DNA from: Fulvia fulva | Lineage: Eukaryota > Ascomycota > Dothideomycetes > Mycosphaerellales > Mycosphaerellaceae | Length of the DNA: 64,000 nt | NCBI RefSeq assembly: GCF_020509005.1 | Contig: NC_063020.1 | Span: forward strand, 2,170,001-2,234,000 | Reading direction: 5' to 3' | Shown: positions 54,491-64,000 of the stretch, in pieces | Position numbering within the stretch: position 1 is the stretch's first letter | How the letters are laid out: each line of letters opens with the position of its first letter | Position numbers and translations under genes: made by a program | Notes under the pieces: generated by a model | Database searches by the model: none | The model's input: only the letters and a program-made list of their open reading frames with translations | What the model was told of the DNA's origin: nothing

Positions 54491-55851
54491 ATGGCAATGA
54501 CCGACAAGAAGCCAGGAAATGCCGACAAAGAGAAGCAGTATGCGACCATCCGCGACTTACCAGAAGAGATGCTCGAGCAATGCTGCAAGTATTCCGCCGT
54601 CCAGTCGCTCAAGGCATTGCGCTTGACGTACAAGAAGATACTGCCAGCGGCCACAAAGCAACTCTTCCGCCACGTTGAAGTGATGCCGACAGAGTAGAGC
54701 ACCGCCAGATGCGAGCTTTTGCGGTCTTGCAAGGAGTTAAAGAGCTATGTCAAGTCCGTCGCCATCCATACCTCACTCAATCCGACCGCACATCCCGACA
54801 ACAACCACAATGGTGCAGACTATGACGAGTGGGGCGAAGAGAGTAATTTGTCTGAAGACTTCGAGGATGTGTTGCTCCAACTCGGCAAGTTCAGCAATCT
54901 CAACACTGTGCAATGGCATGCGTTGGACTCGAGGATGACATGGATGATGCTCCCGAGACACATGCATTTCGCACTGCTGTCTTGATGAGTCTCGTCAAGG
55001 GTTTACGTCACACTGATCATTCAGCGACTAAGCTTCGCCACCTCACCATAAAGAACATGCAGAATGTGATTCCGGAGGAACTGGTAGCGATGCTTGAATT
55101 CAAAAACATCCTATCCAGTCTCGAATCACTCGGCCTCGAGATCACCACGGAGTTCCACAACGCTGCTCCAGAGTGCAACATAGACTTTCCAGAAGTTTAC
55201 CAGTTCTTCGCCATTGACCTCAAGAAGCAAATCCTTCATCCAGTGAGCTCGAACCTACGTCACCTAAACCTCTGTACTGCTGAGATGGAGTGGGGTTTCC
55301 GTCCGCCCTTCGACCCTCGAGGCTTGCATTTCCCGAAGCTCGTGTCCCTCGCTCTCGGCAAAGTCATGTTCGCCTATGATTGGCAGCTCGACTGGATCAT
55401 CGGCCACGACAAGACGCTTGAAGTCTTGGCGCTCACGGACTGTATGATACTAGCAGTGGGCGATCCGGAAGAAGGAATCGAGAACCCGTCGAGCCCGGAT
55501 GAGCGAAACCGGTGGGTGTACAACAGACGCTGGCATGAGTACTTTAGCAGACTTCAGCACGGATTGCCACTGCTCAAGCGATTCATCATGCATGATAGCT
55601 CGAGCGAATTCAAGTTCGAGGGCCTCCAAGGCCTCGAAGCTCTATACCGCTCAAGTGCTGAGCTAAGTACAGGCAGATACGGTCTCTGGGCTGATCTGTC
55701 GGTATACAAACCAGTGCACACAAAGCGAGGACCAATATGGGATCATAACGCTGACGAGGAAAACGGGCCAACGTCGCGTATTTGCTACGTGGAAGAGAAG
55801 GAAGCACTTGATGGACTTCTCGAGGCGATTCAAGTTCGGCGCGGCTGCTAG
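54491..55851 (+). pseudogene. F-box/LRR-like gene broken by a nonsense codon and a frameshift
   Basis: ATG at 54491 (context ACCATGG) opens with the F-box-like segment ATIRDLPEEMLEQCCKYSAV, LKALRLTYKKI and LFRHVEV. The frame hits TAG at 54695-54697, yet continues directly after it in the same frame with coherent sequence (LLRSCKELKSYVKSVAIHTS, FEDVLLQLGKFSNLNTVQW) to about 54910. There the coding text moves to another frame (VGLEDDMDDAPETHAFRTAV) without any intron signals and runs to 55851. Later parts (LRHLTIKNM, NLRHLNLCTAEMEWGFRPPF, LEVLALTDC, LPLLKRFIMHDSSSEF) read like leucine-rich-repeat scaffolding of fungal F-box proteins. I infer a recent pseudogene; the 3' ORF could still yield a protein of up to 312 residues from 54913. 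Confidence 0.75.
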
Positions 55852-56203
55852 ACATCCTGATCAGAGAGAAGTAGTGCTAAAGTTCTCACACAAATGACTA
55901 CTCCCATTTGACGCATGTACTTGATGGAAGCAAGAAGACACAAAGAGGCTCCAGAAGTGAGGCTGGAAATGGAGGGATGACTTGTGCAAAGAATGCAGGG
56001 AAGATACAGGAAATATGCCTCTTGTATGAACACTTTTGTGCATTAGAAGTTATGCTAATGTACAGATCTCATGCTTCGTATACTCGTCAGAAACCTTGAA
56101 CTCCTCCGCTTATGCCATGTTGTATTCTGCTATGCTGAAAGAATCGATCCACCTCAAAATGGCATTACCATATCAGTGGAGTTGTGTCACGCTCATCATT
56201 GAT

Positions 56204-56830
56204 TTACTCAATGTTGATACGCTTGCTGGTAGGAGCCTGAGCCTTTGGAACAGTGATGCTCAAAATACCATCCTTCAAACTAGCCTTGACCGCATCCTGG
56301 TCGACACGAGTCGGGAAAGAGAAAGTGCGTGCGAACTCTCCAACTGAACGCTCAGAGACCCAGTATCGGCTGTGTTGCTTCTGTTCGCCTTGAGACTTCT
56401 GGACTTGGGTGTTCTTGCTGTTGTTCTGGGCTCCCTCTTCCTCGACCGAAGGCTTGTGGTAGTTGTCCTTGTGCTCGCCCTCAGTCAGCTTGCCCTGCTC
56501 CTGGACACCCTCGATGAAGCCAGATGGACGCTCGCCCTCCTCGCGGCTGTGCTCAGAGCGGCCTTTGATGGTGAGGGTTTGTGCGTCTGTGAACTCGATG
56601 TTGATGTTCTTCTGCTCGATTCCCGGCAGTTCACCATGCAGCTCGTAGGAATCTTTGTTCTCCTTAACGTCGAACTTGGGTGTGAAGGTCCTCAAGCTGG
56701 AGGGGAAGCCAGAGGAGAGTGTGCCGTTACCGGAGCCGCCGCCACGACGCTGGACGTGGTTGGCGTAATCGTCCATCAACTGGAACATGGGAGCGAACTC
56801 GTTGTTGATGAAGCGTGGGAAGAGAGACAT
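56204..56830 (-). CDS. Small heat shock protein (Hsp20/Hsp30 family)
   Basis: An ATP-independent chaperone that holds unfolding proteins in oligomers. It has 208 residues from ATG at 56830 (MSLFPRFINNEFAPMFQLMD), the start typical of ascomycete Hsp30-like proteins. The alpha-crystallin domain starts near residue 47 (FTPKFDVKENKDSYELHGEL, then PGIEQKNINIEF). It is interrupted by a hydrophilic insert rich in Glu, Gln and Ser. It resumes with RYWVSERSVGEFARTFSFP and the closing motif ASLKDGILSITVPK. The final residues are SKRINIE, close to the IxI anchor. An in-frame ATG at 56911 adds 27 residues (MQAIRIANNRLPQVINATRP and onward) lacking acids, like a mitochondrial presequence. A heat-shock-element core lies upstream at 57005-57012. 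Confidence 0.9.
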   Translation of the reverse strand: MSLFPRFINNEFAPMFQLMDDYANHVQRRGGGSGNGTLSSGFPSSLRTFTPKFDVKENKDSYELHGELPGIEQKNINIEFTDAQTLTIKGRSEHSREEGERPSGFIEGVQEQGKLTEGEHKDNYHKPSVEEEGAQNNSKNTQVQKSQGEQKQHSRYWVSERSVGEFARTFSFPTRVDQDAVKASLKDGILSITVPKAQAPTSKRINIE

Positions 56831-57004
56831 CTTGTTTGTTGTTGTGGTGTAAGGTCGGGTTGCGTTGATGACTTGAGGTAGTCGGTTGTTGGCGATGCGG
56901 ATGGCTTGCATGTAATCGATTGCTTTGTTGTTCTTGTTGTCTGGATGATCGATACAATGCTGTAGTAGTTCGAGACATCTTTATATCTTTGTCGAGACAG
57001 CTTC

Positions 57005-57012
57005 GAACGTTC
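57005..57012. promoter_or_regulatory. Heat shock element core upstream of the Hsp20 gene
   Basis: GAACGTTC is a GAAnnTTC unit, extended on one side to TTCGAACGTTCC. It lies about 95 bp upstream of the distal ATG of the Hsp20 gene. A TATA-like AAAGATATAA (minus strand, 56990-56981) lies between. Hsf1 would be the expected binder. Confidence 0.5.
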
Positions 57013-57858
57013 CAGTAAGCAGCGTGGCGTGCTTGATCACATGCTTGCAGCCTCAGGCTTCGAGATCGTTCCAGCAATTTCTGCCAAGACTCAGAGAGTC
57101 ACGTGAACGAGCATCACGTGGCATCTCTCTCTCTTGTCGAGCCAATGTTCTTTGCAAAGTGAGGCGCTCCTTGTGGTTGCACACTGGACCTCTCGATCTG
57201 CGGTAGGATCGTGCACTTTCTTCCTTGATTCGCTCGAGCCCATGTTCGGCGCATACGGCATCGGACATCGATTGGCTGTAGAGACGTCTCGAAAATGGCT
57301 GCAGAATGCACTAAGATCTGTGCGACCATGCCACATGGCTCTGTGAACTTCAACGTCGAATCTCGTTTGCTCTTGATGTCTTTTCCCGCCACGCGATCCC
57401 ACCAAGCGAGCACAGCTACGTGGCAGCCAGGTACACCTGCAATATAAACGAGACATTACAGGAAGCTAGATACCACCCTTACAAGAAGCGAATGGCTCCG
57501 TCTGGCCGCAATATAACCCAGTGCACGCCTCCACCTGCGAAGAATGCTGAGAACAGCTAGTTGCGCCGGAAAGAGCGCCTCTGCCCGCACCCTGCATGGC
57601 CGGCACTTGTCAATGCAACGGTCCATGCAAGCTCAATCGCAGCGGCGTGGTTTTGTGCGGCGCGAATGCAAGGTACTGGAGCATTGACCAAGGGCGAGCG
57701 AAGCTTGTTCAGACGTCTGCTCGTCGAACGATACCGTCTCTGCAGTATGGCCAGCTGTTTGACCGTGAGGTCGTGTGTTCTGGCAGATCTCCAGACATTG
57801 AGATAAGAGTATGTCGTCAGAAACGCCGTCGTAAGTCGTCGATGCACAAGAAATGAGA
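57013..57858. other. Intergenic, no supported gene
   Basis: About 850 bp between the Hsp20 promoter and the KXD1 stop. Several frames overlap on both strands; none has conserved features. Confidence 0.5.
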
Positions 57859-58529
57859 TTAATAGTCCACAGGTGCCGGGTATCGCGAGCTAGCCGCTCG
57901 GTATTGATCTGGGTATTTTTGAGCTGCTCGCGCGTTCAGTGCACTGCAAAAACGTTAGCAAACATTCACGTACTACACCAAGTGCAACAAACGTACTGTA
58001 CTTTCTTCTGAGTCCACTCCAGATCACGTTGTACATCTTTCGCCGCCTTCATGCCCTCCGCAAAGTTCGCTCGCGTTTTCGCCAGCCGTGCCCTCGCTTG
58101 AGCTTGCAAAGCAAGAAGTTCGCGATTCTTCGCATTGAGCTCCCCAGACCTGTGTCGTGGTTAGTCGTGGTGTCGTTGTAAAGTGCTGTTGGCCACTTAC
58201 ATTTGCGCCTGTCTCGCCAGATTCTTGTCGAGCGGTACTGGATCGTATGCTTGCGAGAGTCGGTCATTCATATAGTCGAGGAGATCGACACTCGTGGCGC
58301 CGCTCGACGACTCGTAGTCGCTGCCCCCATATTGACTTGAAGCTGCCGAGTACAGTCCCGCGCCAGTTGAAGACACGCTTTCGGGTCTTTCAGGCGGCGA
58401 GGCAGAGAGTTGGCTGTATGCTGACGAGTTGCGGTTGTGACGAGGAGCATAAGGGTTCTGCGGTGTCTTGCCGGGCACGTTGACTGGAAGTGAGCCCGTC
58501 GGCTGGTATGGGTAGTAAGCTGTAGACAT
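57859..58529 (-). CDS. KXD1: BLOC-1 subunit KXD1 (KxDL-motif protein)
   Basis: A small coiled-coil subunit of the BLOC-1-like complex in endosomal sorting. Three exons (58201-58529, 57997-58149, 57859-57943; introns 51 and 53 nt) give 188 residues. The N-terminal half is disordered and Tyr/Ser/Pro-rich (MSTAYYPYQPTGSLPVNVPG). It is followed by the predicted helix start SVDLLDYMNDRLSQAYDP. The conserved helical domain is LNAKNRELLALQAQARARLA through FAEGMKAAKDVQRDLEWTQK, where the K-x-DL signature region lies. The last exon gives ALNARAAQKYPDQYRAA and a short tail. The second intron has a perfect TGCTAAC branch; the join makes KVHALNAR, close to the family's usual text. Confidence 0.85.
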
Positions 58530-60402
58530 CCTTGCTGGTGTGATGCTGGATACTGGTAGACAGTAAGGTGTTGCAGTCAGCCAGGAGGGTGATGATCAGC
58601 AAGTGTTCAACAGAATGTGGGAGAAGGGAAGCAAGATGAGCAGACTCTCGTGTCACCGTTTTATACCTGAGCGGTACATGATGGACAGGCATAGCTACCG
58701 TCAATGTCAGCGAGCACACCATGATTCCGCGCCGATGGCATGAGTTGGCGCCTCTTGAGCATGCATCTCGTGCCGCCGGGACATGGTGGTGGTCGAATGG
58801 CATGCTGAGGTGTGAGTGAATATCGCCGATGCTTCCGAGCATGGCAAAATCTAGACAAACATTGACGGCCGCGATTGGCGTTCCCGCAAAACTAGAAGTT
58901 AGCTGCATGCCCATACCAGAGCGATTCTGTGGATGGTACTTTCGGTGCGGCCCTTGGTGGGTCATGTCGAATATGACCACTCGGCTCATGCTTCGAGTGA
59001 GGAGATTGATACCACAGCTCCATGCAGCTACAGGTATGCTCTGAGGCGATCACCCTCCACTAGCCAGACAAGGCATACGCCGTGTGCCCGCGGTTGAGGA
59101 GAGCAAGCCATCCATGTCCAATGCTTACGCCTGGTGGTGCGAATGGAAGGGTGGCATTGTGAGGGAGCGAGAGAGCGCTGGGATGGCCGGCGTGCGGCGA
59201 AAAAGCAAGGGGCGGCAATTACGTCTGTTGAATGGCGCTGACGGCGGCACGGCATGACCGTCAGGCAGGTCGTGGAGCTGTCAAGCGGCGCCAGAACCAT
59301 GTGCGCTGGCTACACCGCAGATGTCGTGAAAGAAGCGTGCGCGCTGTGCAATGCTCGGGAGACGTGAGACGTGAAGCTGCCCGCCAAGCCCGCTTCGCTA
59401 GTCGGTCTTCTCATTGGCCGAGCTGCGACCACCAAAAGTCGTGGCACCGGGGCCAAAACGCCCGGCCGAGGCTCTTTGAAACTTCCGCCCATGCCTTTGC
59501 ATCCTATTTGCACTGCAACAACTCTCGACTCACTTTTACCATTGTCCATTCACTTCACCGCCAGAACGACATCATCCCGAAACATCACCTGTGGTCATCG
59601 CGGGTGCTGCCGCCGCCTCCCAGCACACGACTTTTGTGCTTGCAGGCCTGGCTCCAGATTGGGCTCCCACGCGCTGCGGCCTTCCGTCAGGCATCACTGC
59701 ACGTTCAACGACGACGTGGCCGTATTTTCAACCACGGCTCCCTCTTCATGTGCAACGCAATCATCGCTAGCGTGAGTGCATAAGGAATAGGGATTGCCTC
59801 TGGTTTGCATACCTCCATGCCTTTTGCCTCCTCTTCGTCCCTGCCAACGGCCGAGCGTTCGCCTGATGCCACAGAGCTGTGGCCGTCTCGTAGGAGCGAG
59901 TATTGCCAGTCGTCCTTCCAGTCATTCCGTATCAGACATTCACTTGCCTAATACAGCACGTGATCTGCACCTGCCTTCCGAATGTGGAAGTGTCTAGACA
60001 CTGACTATCATTATGCCCAAGGCAGTACAACGGCATTGCTTCACACACCTCAACCTGGTCGGCTCTCTTCGATATTCGCAGCATGAGAGATGACTGGCCA
60101 GCAGCAAGTACCCGCGGGCAGTGACCCAGTTCTCGTCTGACATGAGGACGTTGACCGCACCATCTGCAGATTCCCATGCCACGACAAGCTGGAAGCGACC
60201 CGGCATAGAGCACGAGGAACCTCTACGTTGGCAGATCCGCTCTGTGGTACCGCAGTTCCGGAGTGTCGGCGGCAACGAGGTTCGCTTTCAGTCCAACGGT
60301 TGTTGAGAATTGCTGGCACCGAGAAGCAGACCATCGCGAGATCGAACAGGAAAGTAGAGCCTCAGGTCTTTTTGGCAGCATCACGTGGGAAGTGTTACTT
60401 AC
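58530..60402. other. Long intergenic stretch, no supported gene
   Basis: About 1.9 kb. Multi-frame openness (for example 59232-59783 and 59371-59775, plus) reflects GC-rich sequence, not genes: the translations are Arg/His/Cys-rich with no pattern. Minus-strand frames at 59994-60334 could be 3' exons of the candidate gene at 60403, but I cannot fix the splicing. Confidence 0.45.
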
Positions 60403-60859
60403 CATCTTCCGACCGAGGCTCTCCGTGACGACCCAGCTCAAGGATCATGGCTGACTGCAGTATTCTGTCCCAGGAAGTGGGAATGCGCTTTCTACTTTCG
60501 ATGATATTCTGCTCCTGATGGCCTTCAGTGACGGCAACGCGTACATTTCTGCATATGAAAGGCACTCGTGCAGCTGGAAGCGATGCCGAGCGAGAAAACC
60601 GGTCTGGAGTGGCGTTTGCCGCGAGGACGCGATAGAATGTCATAATTACGATCCCCATACGCCGATCCGATCCGGTCAACGAGTGCGTATGTTCAAGAAT
60701 TTGATGAACAGCTCCAGGCGGACCATTCGAGATTATCCCAGTGCTTTGTGAAGACTCGCAGGAATTGCAAAGGCTCCCCACATCCTGAGTCTCGGTGGAC
60801 AGGTCACAGTGACCTGAGATCTGCCGGACTGTGTCTGTCACCAGCTGAGGATCTGCCAT
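60403..60859 (-). CDS. Hypothetical protein, first exon only
   Basis: An open exon of 152 codons from ATG at 60859 (MADPQLVTDTVRQISGHCDL) that ends at an excellent GTAAGT donor (60402-60397). Sequence includes GIVIMTFYRVLAANATPDRF and WDRILQSAMILELGRHGEPR; no known family. At least two acceptors downstream (near 60310 and 60220) keep some frame open, so the rest of the gene is uncertain. Confidence 0.32.
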
Positions 60860-60962
60860 TCAGTCGTTACAGCAACTAACACCACTGAATCTGAGCTGAC
60901 CAAAACCCTTGACCATGGTGCGCAATGTGGGTTTAGACAGAGAAAAGGACGAAAAAGCAGCA

Positions 60963-62244
60963 TTATTTCACATTTGCGTGGTTCTCCTGAAGAACTGCCT
61001 CTTCCAAAAGCCCCTCAAATACGCCCATCCACCTATCGTTGATATCCGCGTTATGCTGCTGATAAGCTTCCAGCCCCTGTACAATATACGCGGCGTTTGA
61101 CATCATCCATCCTGCGACCTCCCCTACTGCCGGAGCCTGACGATGTGCAGCGTGCAAGATCCTCTCAACATACCGCCCAAGGGTCGAAGCTGCCTCTGTC
61201 ATCCACGAAAGTGCCGCTGGTCTCTTCTCCCACTTCTCGAACCCTGGACTGGGCCGGTGTAGGCCCGAGAGAACCGGGAATTGAGCTACCATCTCGATAG
61301 GTGCGGCAATCACTCCGTCGAGGTCTATCACGCCGACGATCTCGAAGTTGTCGTTCACGAGCACGTTGTGGATGCCGAAGTCGCGGTTGACGAGGTGGAA
61401 GTGCTTTTGATTGGGCTTGCTTTGGAGCTTCATCAGCTCTGGGAAGAGACGTGGCAGGTTGAACGAATCTCGTTGTTGGAGTTCGGAGGCACTCGGTGAT
61501 GTCTTCGCTGATTCAACTGCGTGCGTTGCGACGTCTTGGTAGTATTCATCTGGGGTGCTCCATGGACCTTTACCAGTGATGACCTCTGGACCGATGGAGA
61601 AGGCCTCACCCTCCCGGTGCAGGCTGCCGATGCTGGAGAAGTGACAGCTTGCGAGCTCGACTTGGATCTCGGCCATACGCTGCCAGAAGCGCTCGGTCTG
61701 CTCGGAAGTGCCCATCAACGGCCACTCGCAGCCTTTTGCATCTCGAAGCTCCGCTGCTGTGCTGCCGTGAATGTAGCTCATCAACATGAAAGGAGCCCCA
61801 ACCTCGCTTTCTGCGCTTAGACTGTGGCTGTAGACTTCGGGCACTGGGATGCTTGTGCGCTTCCTATCAGGCCGCGTTAGCTGAATGTCTTCGACAGAAC
61901 GGCACTACTCACTTCAGGTACTTCATCGTAGCGATCTCCACCTCCATTGACTTCTCTGCCCCAAGAGCTTCGCGCTCTTCCGACATGCCCTCCAGTAACG
62001 GCAGCCTCACTCGCGCGATCCAATCCACGCCATCTGAGAATTCGAGTTTCCGGACAACATTGAAGTGACCACAAGAGTACTTCCCACTGAGCTTGCAGCT
62101 TGTGCCATCGCGCAGTCTTGATGCAATTACGAGCAGTGCGTCCCAATTCACAGACTTCACCAGCTCCTCCACTATGGTGTGGAATCGACCACCTTCTTCA
62201 TAGTTGCCAGGTCCGATCCAAGACTCGCTGCCGATTGACGCCAT
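60963..62244 (-). CDS. Aminoglycoside phosphotransferase (APH)-like kinase family protein, copy 1
   Basis: A protein-kinase-like fold of the fungal APH family; the substrate is unknown and antibiotic resistance is not implied. Two exons (61913-62244 and 60963-61863; 49-nt intron) give 410 residues from ATG at 62244 (MASIGSESWIGPGNYEEGGR). The N-lobe shows CKLSGKYSCGHFNVVRKLEF and, in place of the ATP-binding Lys strand, WIARVRLP. KKRTSIPVPEV follows the intron. PFMLMSYIHGSTAAEL forms the hinge. The catalytic loop is HLVNRDFGIHNVLVN near residue 268 and the metal-binding motif is VIDLDGV. Relative to the canonical H-G-D, the first His is Asn, while Asp and the downstream Asn are kept. It lies head-to-tail with a close paralog at 62612. 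Confidence 0.87.
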
Positions 62245-62611
62245 GATGTTTGACGCTGGAGTCACGTTGATAATCAAGATCGGGAAAATGTGAAATACCC
62301 GCTCTGTGGAAGAATGTGTTCTCTGTTCAGAGCTGCACAGTGCATACATGCGTCAAGAGCAGCCTTTGTCTTAGCTGCATGCTACGAGCTTGAATGTCTA
62401 CGGTCACATTACACCTGCCGCCGCGATCACTTTGCAAAGGCCCATTATACAAGATTCCGACCGACATTACTGCTGTCCAACCTGAACTCTGTCGAGTATC
62501 TACAGCACCACACACCATACAGAACGAACCAGCGACGAGAGCGACAGTCAAGCGTTGCGAGAAGTCTATGGCTACTACACCAGGTTCAACACTTCCATGA
62601 TGTCCTTTTGC

Positions 62612-63781
62612 TCATTCCGGCTGGTACAAAGCCGACCCAGTAGCCGCCTGATGAAATCGGTACAAGCCTTGCACAATCCCCGCCTCCGTCGATGTGAAAG
62701 ACTCCACAAGCTCACCCAACTCAGCACCCCCAATCCGACTGACAGCATCCTGAAGACGAGCGATATACATTCCAATAGCCTCCTCATTACCCTCTTCAGC
62801 ATCTTCAGCCTCTCCCTCGTCTCCAAAGCCCGGCAATGGCAGATCCAAACCAGAAAACCTCGGCATCTGCGCCACCATCTCAACGGGAGCTGCCATGACA
62901 CCATCAAGATCAATCAGACCGACGATCTCGAAGGCGTCGTTGACGAGAAGATTGTGGATGCCGAAGTCGCGGTTCGTCAGGCGAAAGGGACGTTCCTTGC
63001 TGAACATCTGAATGAGGGCTGGGAAGTTGGCGAATTGAGGTGGCAGTTGGAATGGTTCTGCTTCGTCTCCCTCTTCGTCGTCGTCGTCGTCCTGACCAGC
63101 GGCGGCAGTGCCAGCGGCCATGCCATTCTGCAAGTAGTGTTGAGCCAGGTCAGACCAGAAGGTCTCGGCGTCGTCCCATGGTCCTAGCCCAGTCACGACA
63201 TCGGGCCCGATGGTGAAGGAGTCGGAGGACGAGTCTTGGTATATGCACCCGATCTTATCGAAGTGGAGGCTGGCTAGCTGCATTTGAATATCCGCCACAC
63301 CCTGCCAGAACTTCTCGTCCTTCTGCAAATCGTACCCTCGCGCCTGGCTGAGCTCCATCGCGCTAGTGCCGTGGATGTAGCTCATCAAGATGTACGGCGC
63401 TCCACCCTCGTTGTCTGGCGACAGGTCGTATGCAAAGACCTCTGGGACCGGAATGCTGGTGTGCTTGCGGATGTATTTCATGGTTGCGATGTCGACTTGG
63501 AGTCTATGCTCTGGATTGACGACTTCATGGGCATCTGGCAGCTCGGGGAGCGGGAGTCGAGCTACCCATTGTGTGCCGTCGGCGAACTCGAGCTTGCGGA
63601 CGAGGTTGTTGATGCCGTGGGAGTATTTCTCGCTAAGCTTGCAGCTTACACCGTTGTTGCCCTGCGAGGCTTTATGGAGCAATGCTGGCCAGTTGATGCG
63701 AGCGACGAACTCGGTGACTCGAGTCTGCTCAGCGTCATTGCTGCCTGCACCCAACCATGCGTCGCTACCGATAGTAGCCAT
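62612..63781 (-). CDS. APH-like kinase family protein, copy 2
   Basis: An intronless paralog (389 residues) of the gene at 60963-62244 in tandem on the same strand, 367 bp apart. It starts MATIGSDAWLGAGSNDAEQT; an in-frame ATG at 63874 would add 31 residues. Segments align throughout: CKLSEKYSHGINNLVRKLEF, MKYIRKHTSIPVPEV (no intron here, where copy 1 has one), YILMSYIHGTSAMEL, RLTNRDFGIHNLLVN near residue 269 and LIDLDGV. It has an extra acidic insert (AGQDDDDDEEGDEAEPFQLP) before the catalytic loop and another Glu-rich stretch near the C-terminus. Catalytic Asp and Asn are retained, and again Asn replaces the first His. Substrate unknown. Confidence 0.87.
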   Translation of the reverse strand: MATIGSDAWLGAGSNDAEQTRVTEFVARINWPALLHKASQGNNGVSCKLSEKYSHGINNLVRKLEFADGTQWVARLPLPELPDAHEVVNPEHRLQVDIATMKYIRKHTSIPVPEVFAYDLSPDNEGGAPYILMSYIHGTSAMELSQARGYDLQKDEKFWQGVADIQMQLASLHFDKIGCIYQDSSSDSFTIGPDVVTGLGPWDDAETFWSDLAQHYLQNGMAAGTAAAGQDDDDDEEGDEAEPFQLPPQFANFPALIQMFSKERPFRLTNRDFGIHNLLVNDAFEIVGLIDLDGVMAAPVEMVAQMPRFSGLDLPLPGFGDEGEAEDAEEGNEEAIGMYIARLQDAVSRIGGAELGELVESFTSTEAGIVQGLYRFHQAATGSALYQPE

Positions 63782-64000
63782 GCTTGTCTCGAATGTCTGT
63801 ATTGGTGGTCGAGATGGTGTGCTTGCCGGAAGTTGTTTATGTGAAGTCAGGCGTGAAGTCGTCTGTAAAAACAAGCCCTTTGTATTGTGAGCACGGGCCT
63901 TGGTATTGTTTGCAAAGCTGCCGCGCGTGGGTCAACATTTTTCTTTGTTCTTCAAAATTCAGATTGTTGCTCCCACTCATACTCACAGCTCCTCACGACA
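63782..64000. other. Upstream region of APH copy 2 to window end
   Basis: About 220 bp; nothing recognisable beyond the probable promoter. Confidence 0.5.

Noticed and set aside
59232..59783. 183-codon plus-strand ORF
   Set aside because: Three frames are open together in GC-rich sequence; translations are Arg/His/Cys-rich noise.
60963..63781. Antibiotic-resistance genes
   Set aside because: The APH fold is widespread in fungi with unknown substrates; nothing indicates aminoglycoside modification.
1..64000. tRNA, rRNA or CRISPR arrays
   Set aside because: I saw no cloverleaf with a proper T-loop, no rRNA-like stretch and no regularly spaced repeats; CRISPR is not expected in a fungal nuclear contig.

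Overview
This looks like a nuclear contig from a filamentous ascomycete, most likely a Dothideomycete of the Mycosphaerella type (lineage inferred, not proven). Supporting signs are many short introns (49-175 nt) with GT..AG ends and CTAAC/CTGAC-like branch sites, mixed-strand genes without operons, a transposon block mutated in the manner of repeat-induced point mutation (RIP), and fungal families such as VPS74, KXD1, DNMT5 and LTN1. I joined exons by eye. Every multi-exon model for a recognised family gives a length divisible by three.

Layout. Bases 1 to about 4815 are gene-free transposon remains almost stripped of CpA/TpG, with a reverse transcriptase and a gag-like reading frame still legible on the minus strand. 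A sharp edge leads to a cytochrome P450 (5246-7147) and COQ9 (7937-8680). From 8918 to 14651 lies a cluster of related F-box-like genes: a rearranged tandem pair, one gene with a premature stop, and one intact gene. A further member lies at 25333-26653 and a distant one at 16391-17926 on the minus strand. Two short inverted-repeat elements (15318-15621 and 20098-20400) sit among them. The stretch 18312-29349 carries an SDR oxidoreductase, VPS74, mitochondrial acyl carrier protein, a histidine phosphatase and a secreted spherulin-like cupin, all on the minus strand.

The centre is dominated by an intronless 2,320-codon DNMT5-type gene (32606-39568, minus) joining a cytosine methyltransferase, zinc fingers and an SNF2 ATPase, next to a coiled-coil protein gene. 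About 4.5 kb with only weak small-gene candidates follows. RAD3/XPD (minus) and listerin LTN1 (plus) then share a 448-bp divergent promoter. The right end has an ornithine cyclodeaminase-like gene, a broken F-box/LRR-like gene, an Hsp20/Hsp30 chaperone, KXD1, and two tandem APH-type kinase-like genes that differ by one intron.

Themes. Genome defence appears from two sides: transposons with a RIP-like mutation spectrum at the left edge, and a DNMT5 methyltransferase, which in other fungi maintains CpG methylation. The sequence does not show that the two are connected. The F-box-like family is expanding and decaying locally and is the most novel-looking content. Conserved housekeeping genes (RAD3, LTN1, COQ9, VPS74, ACP, KXD1) are interspersed, so this is not a purely accessory region.
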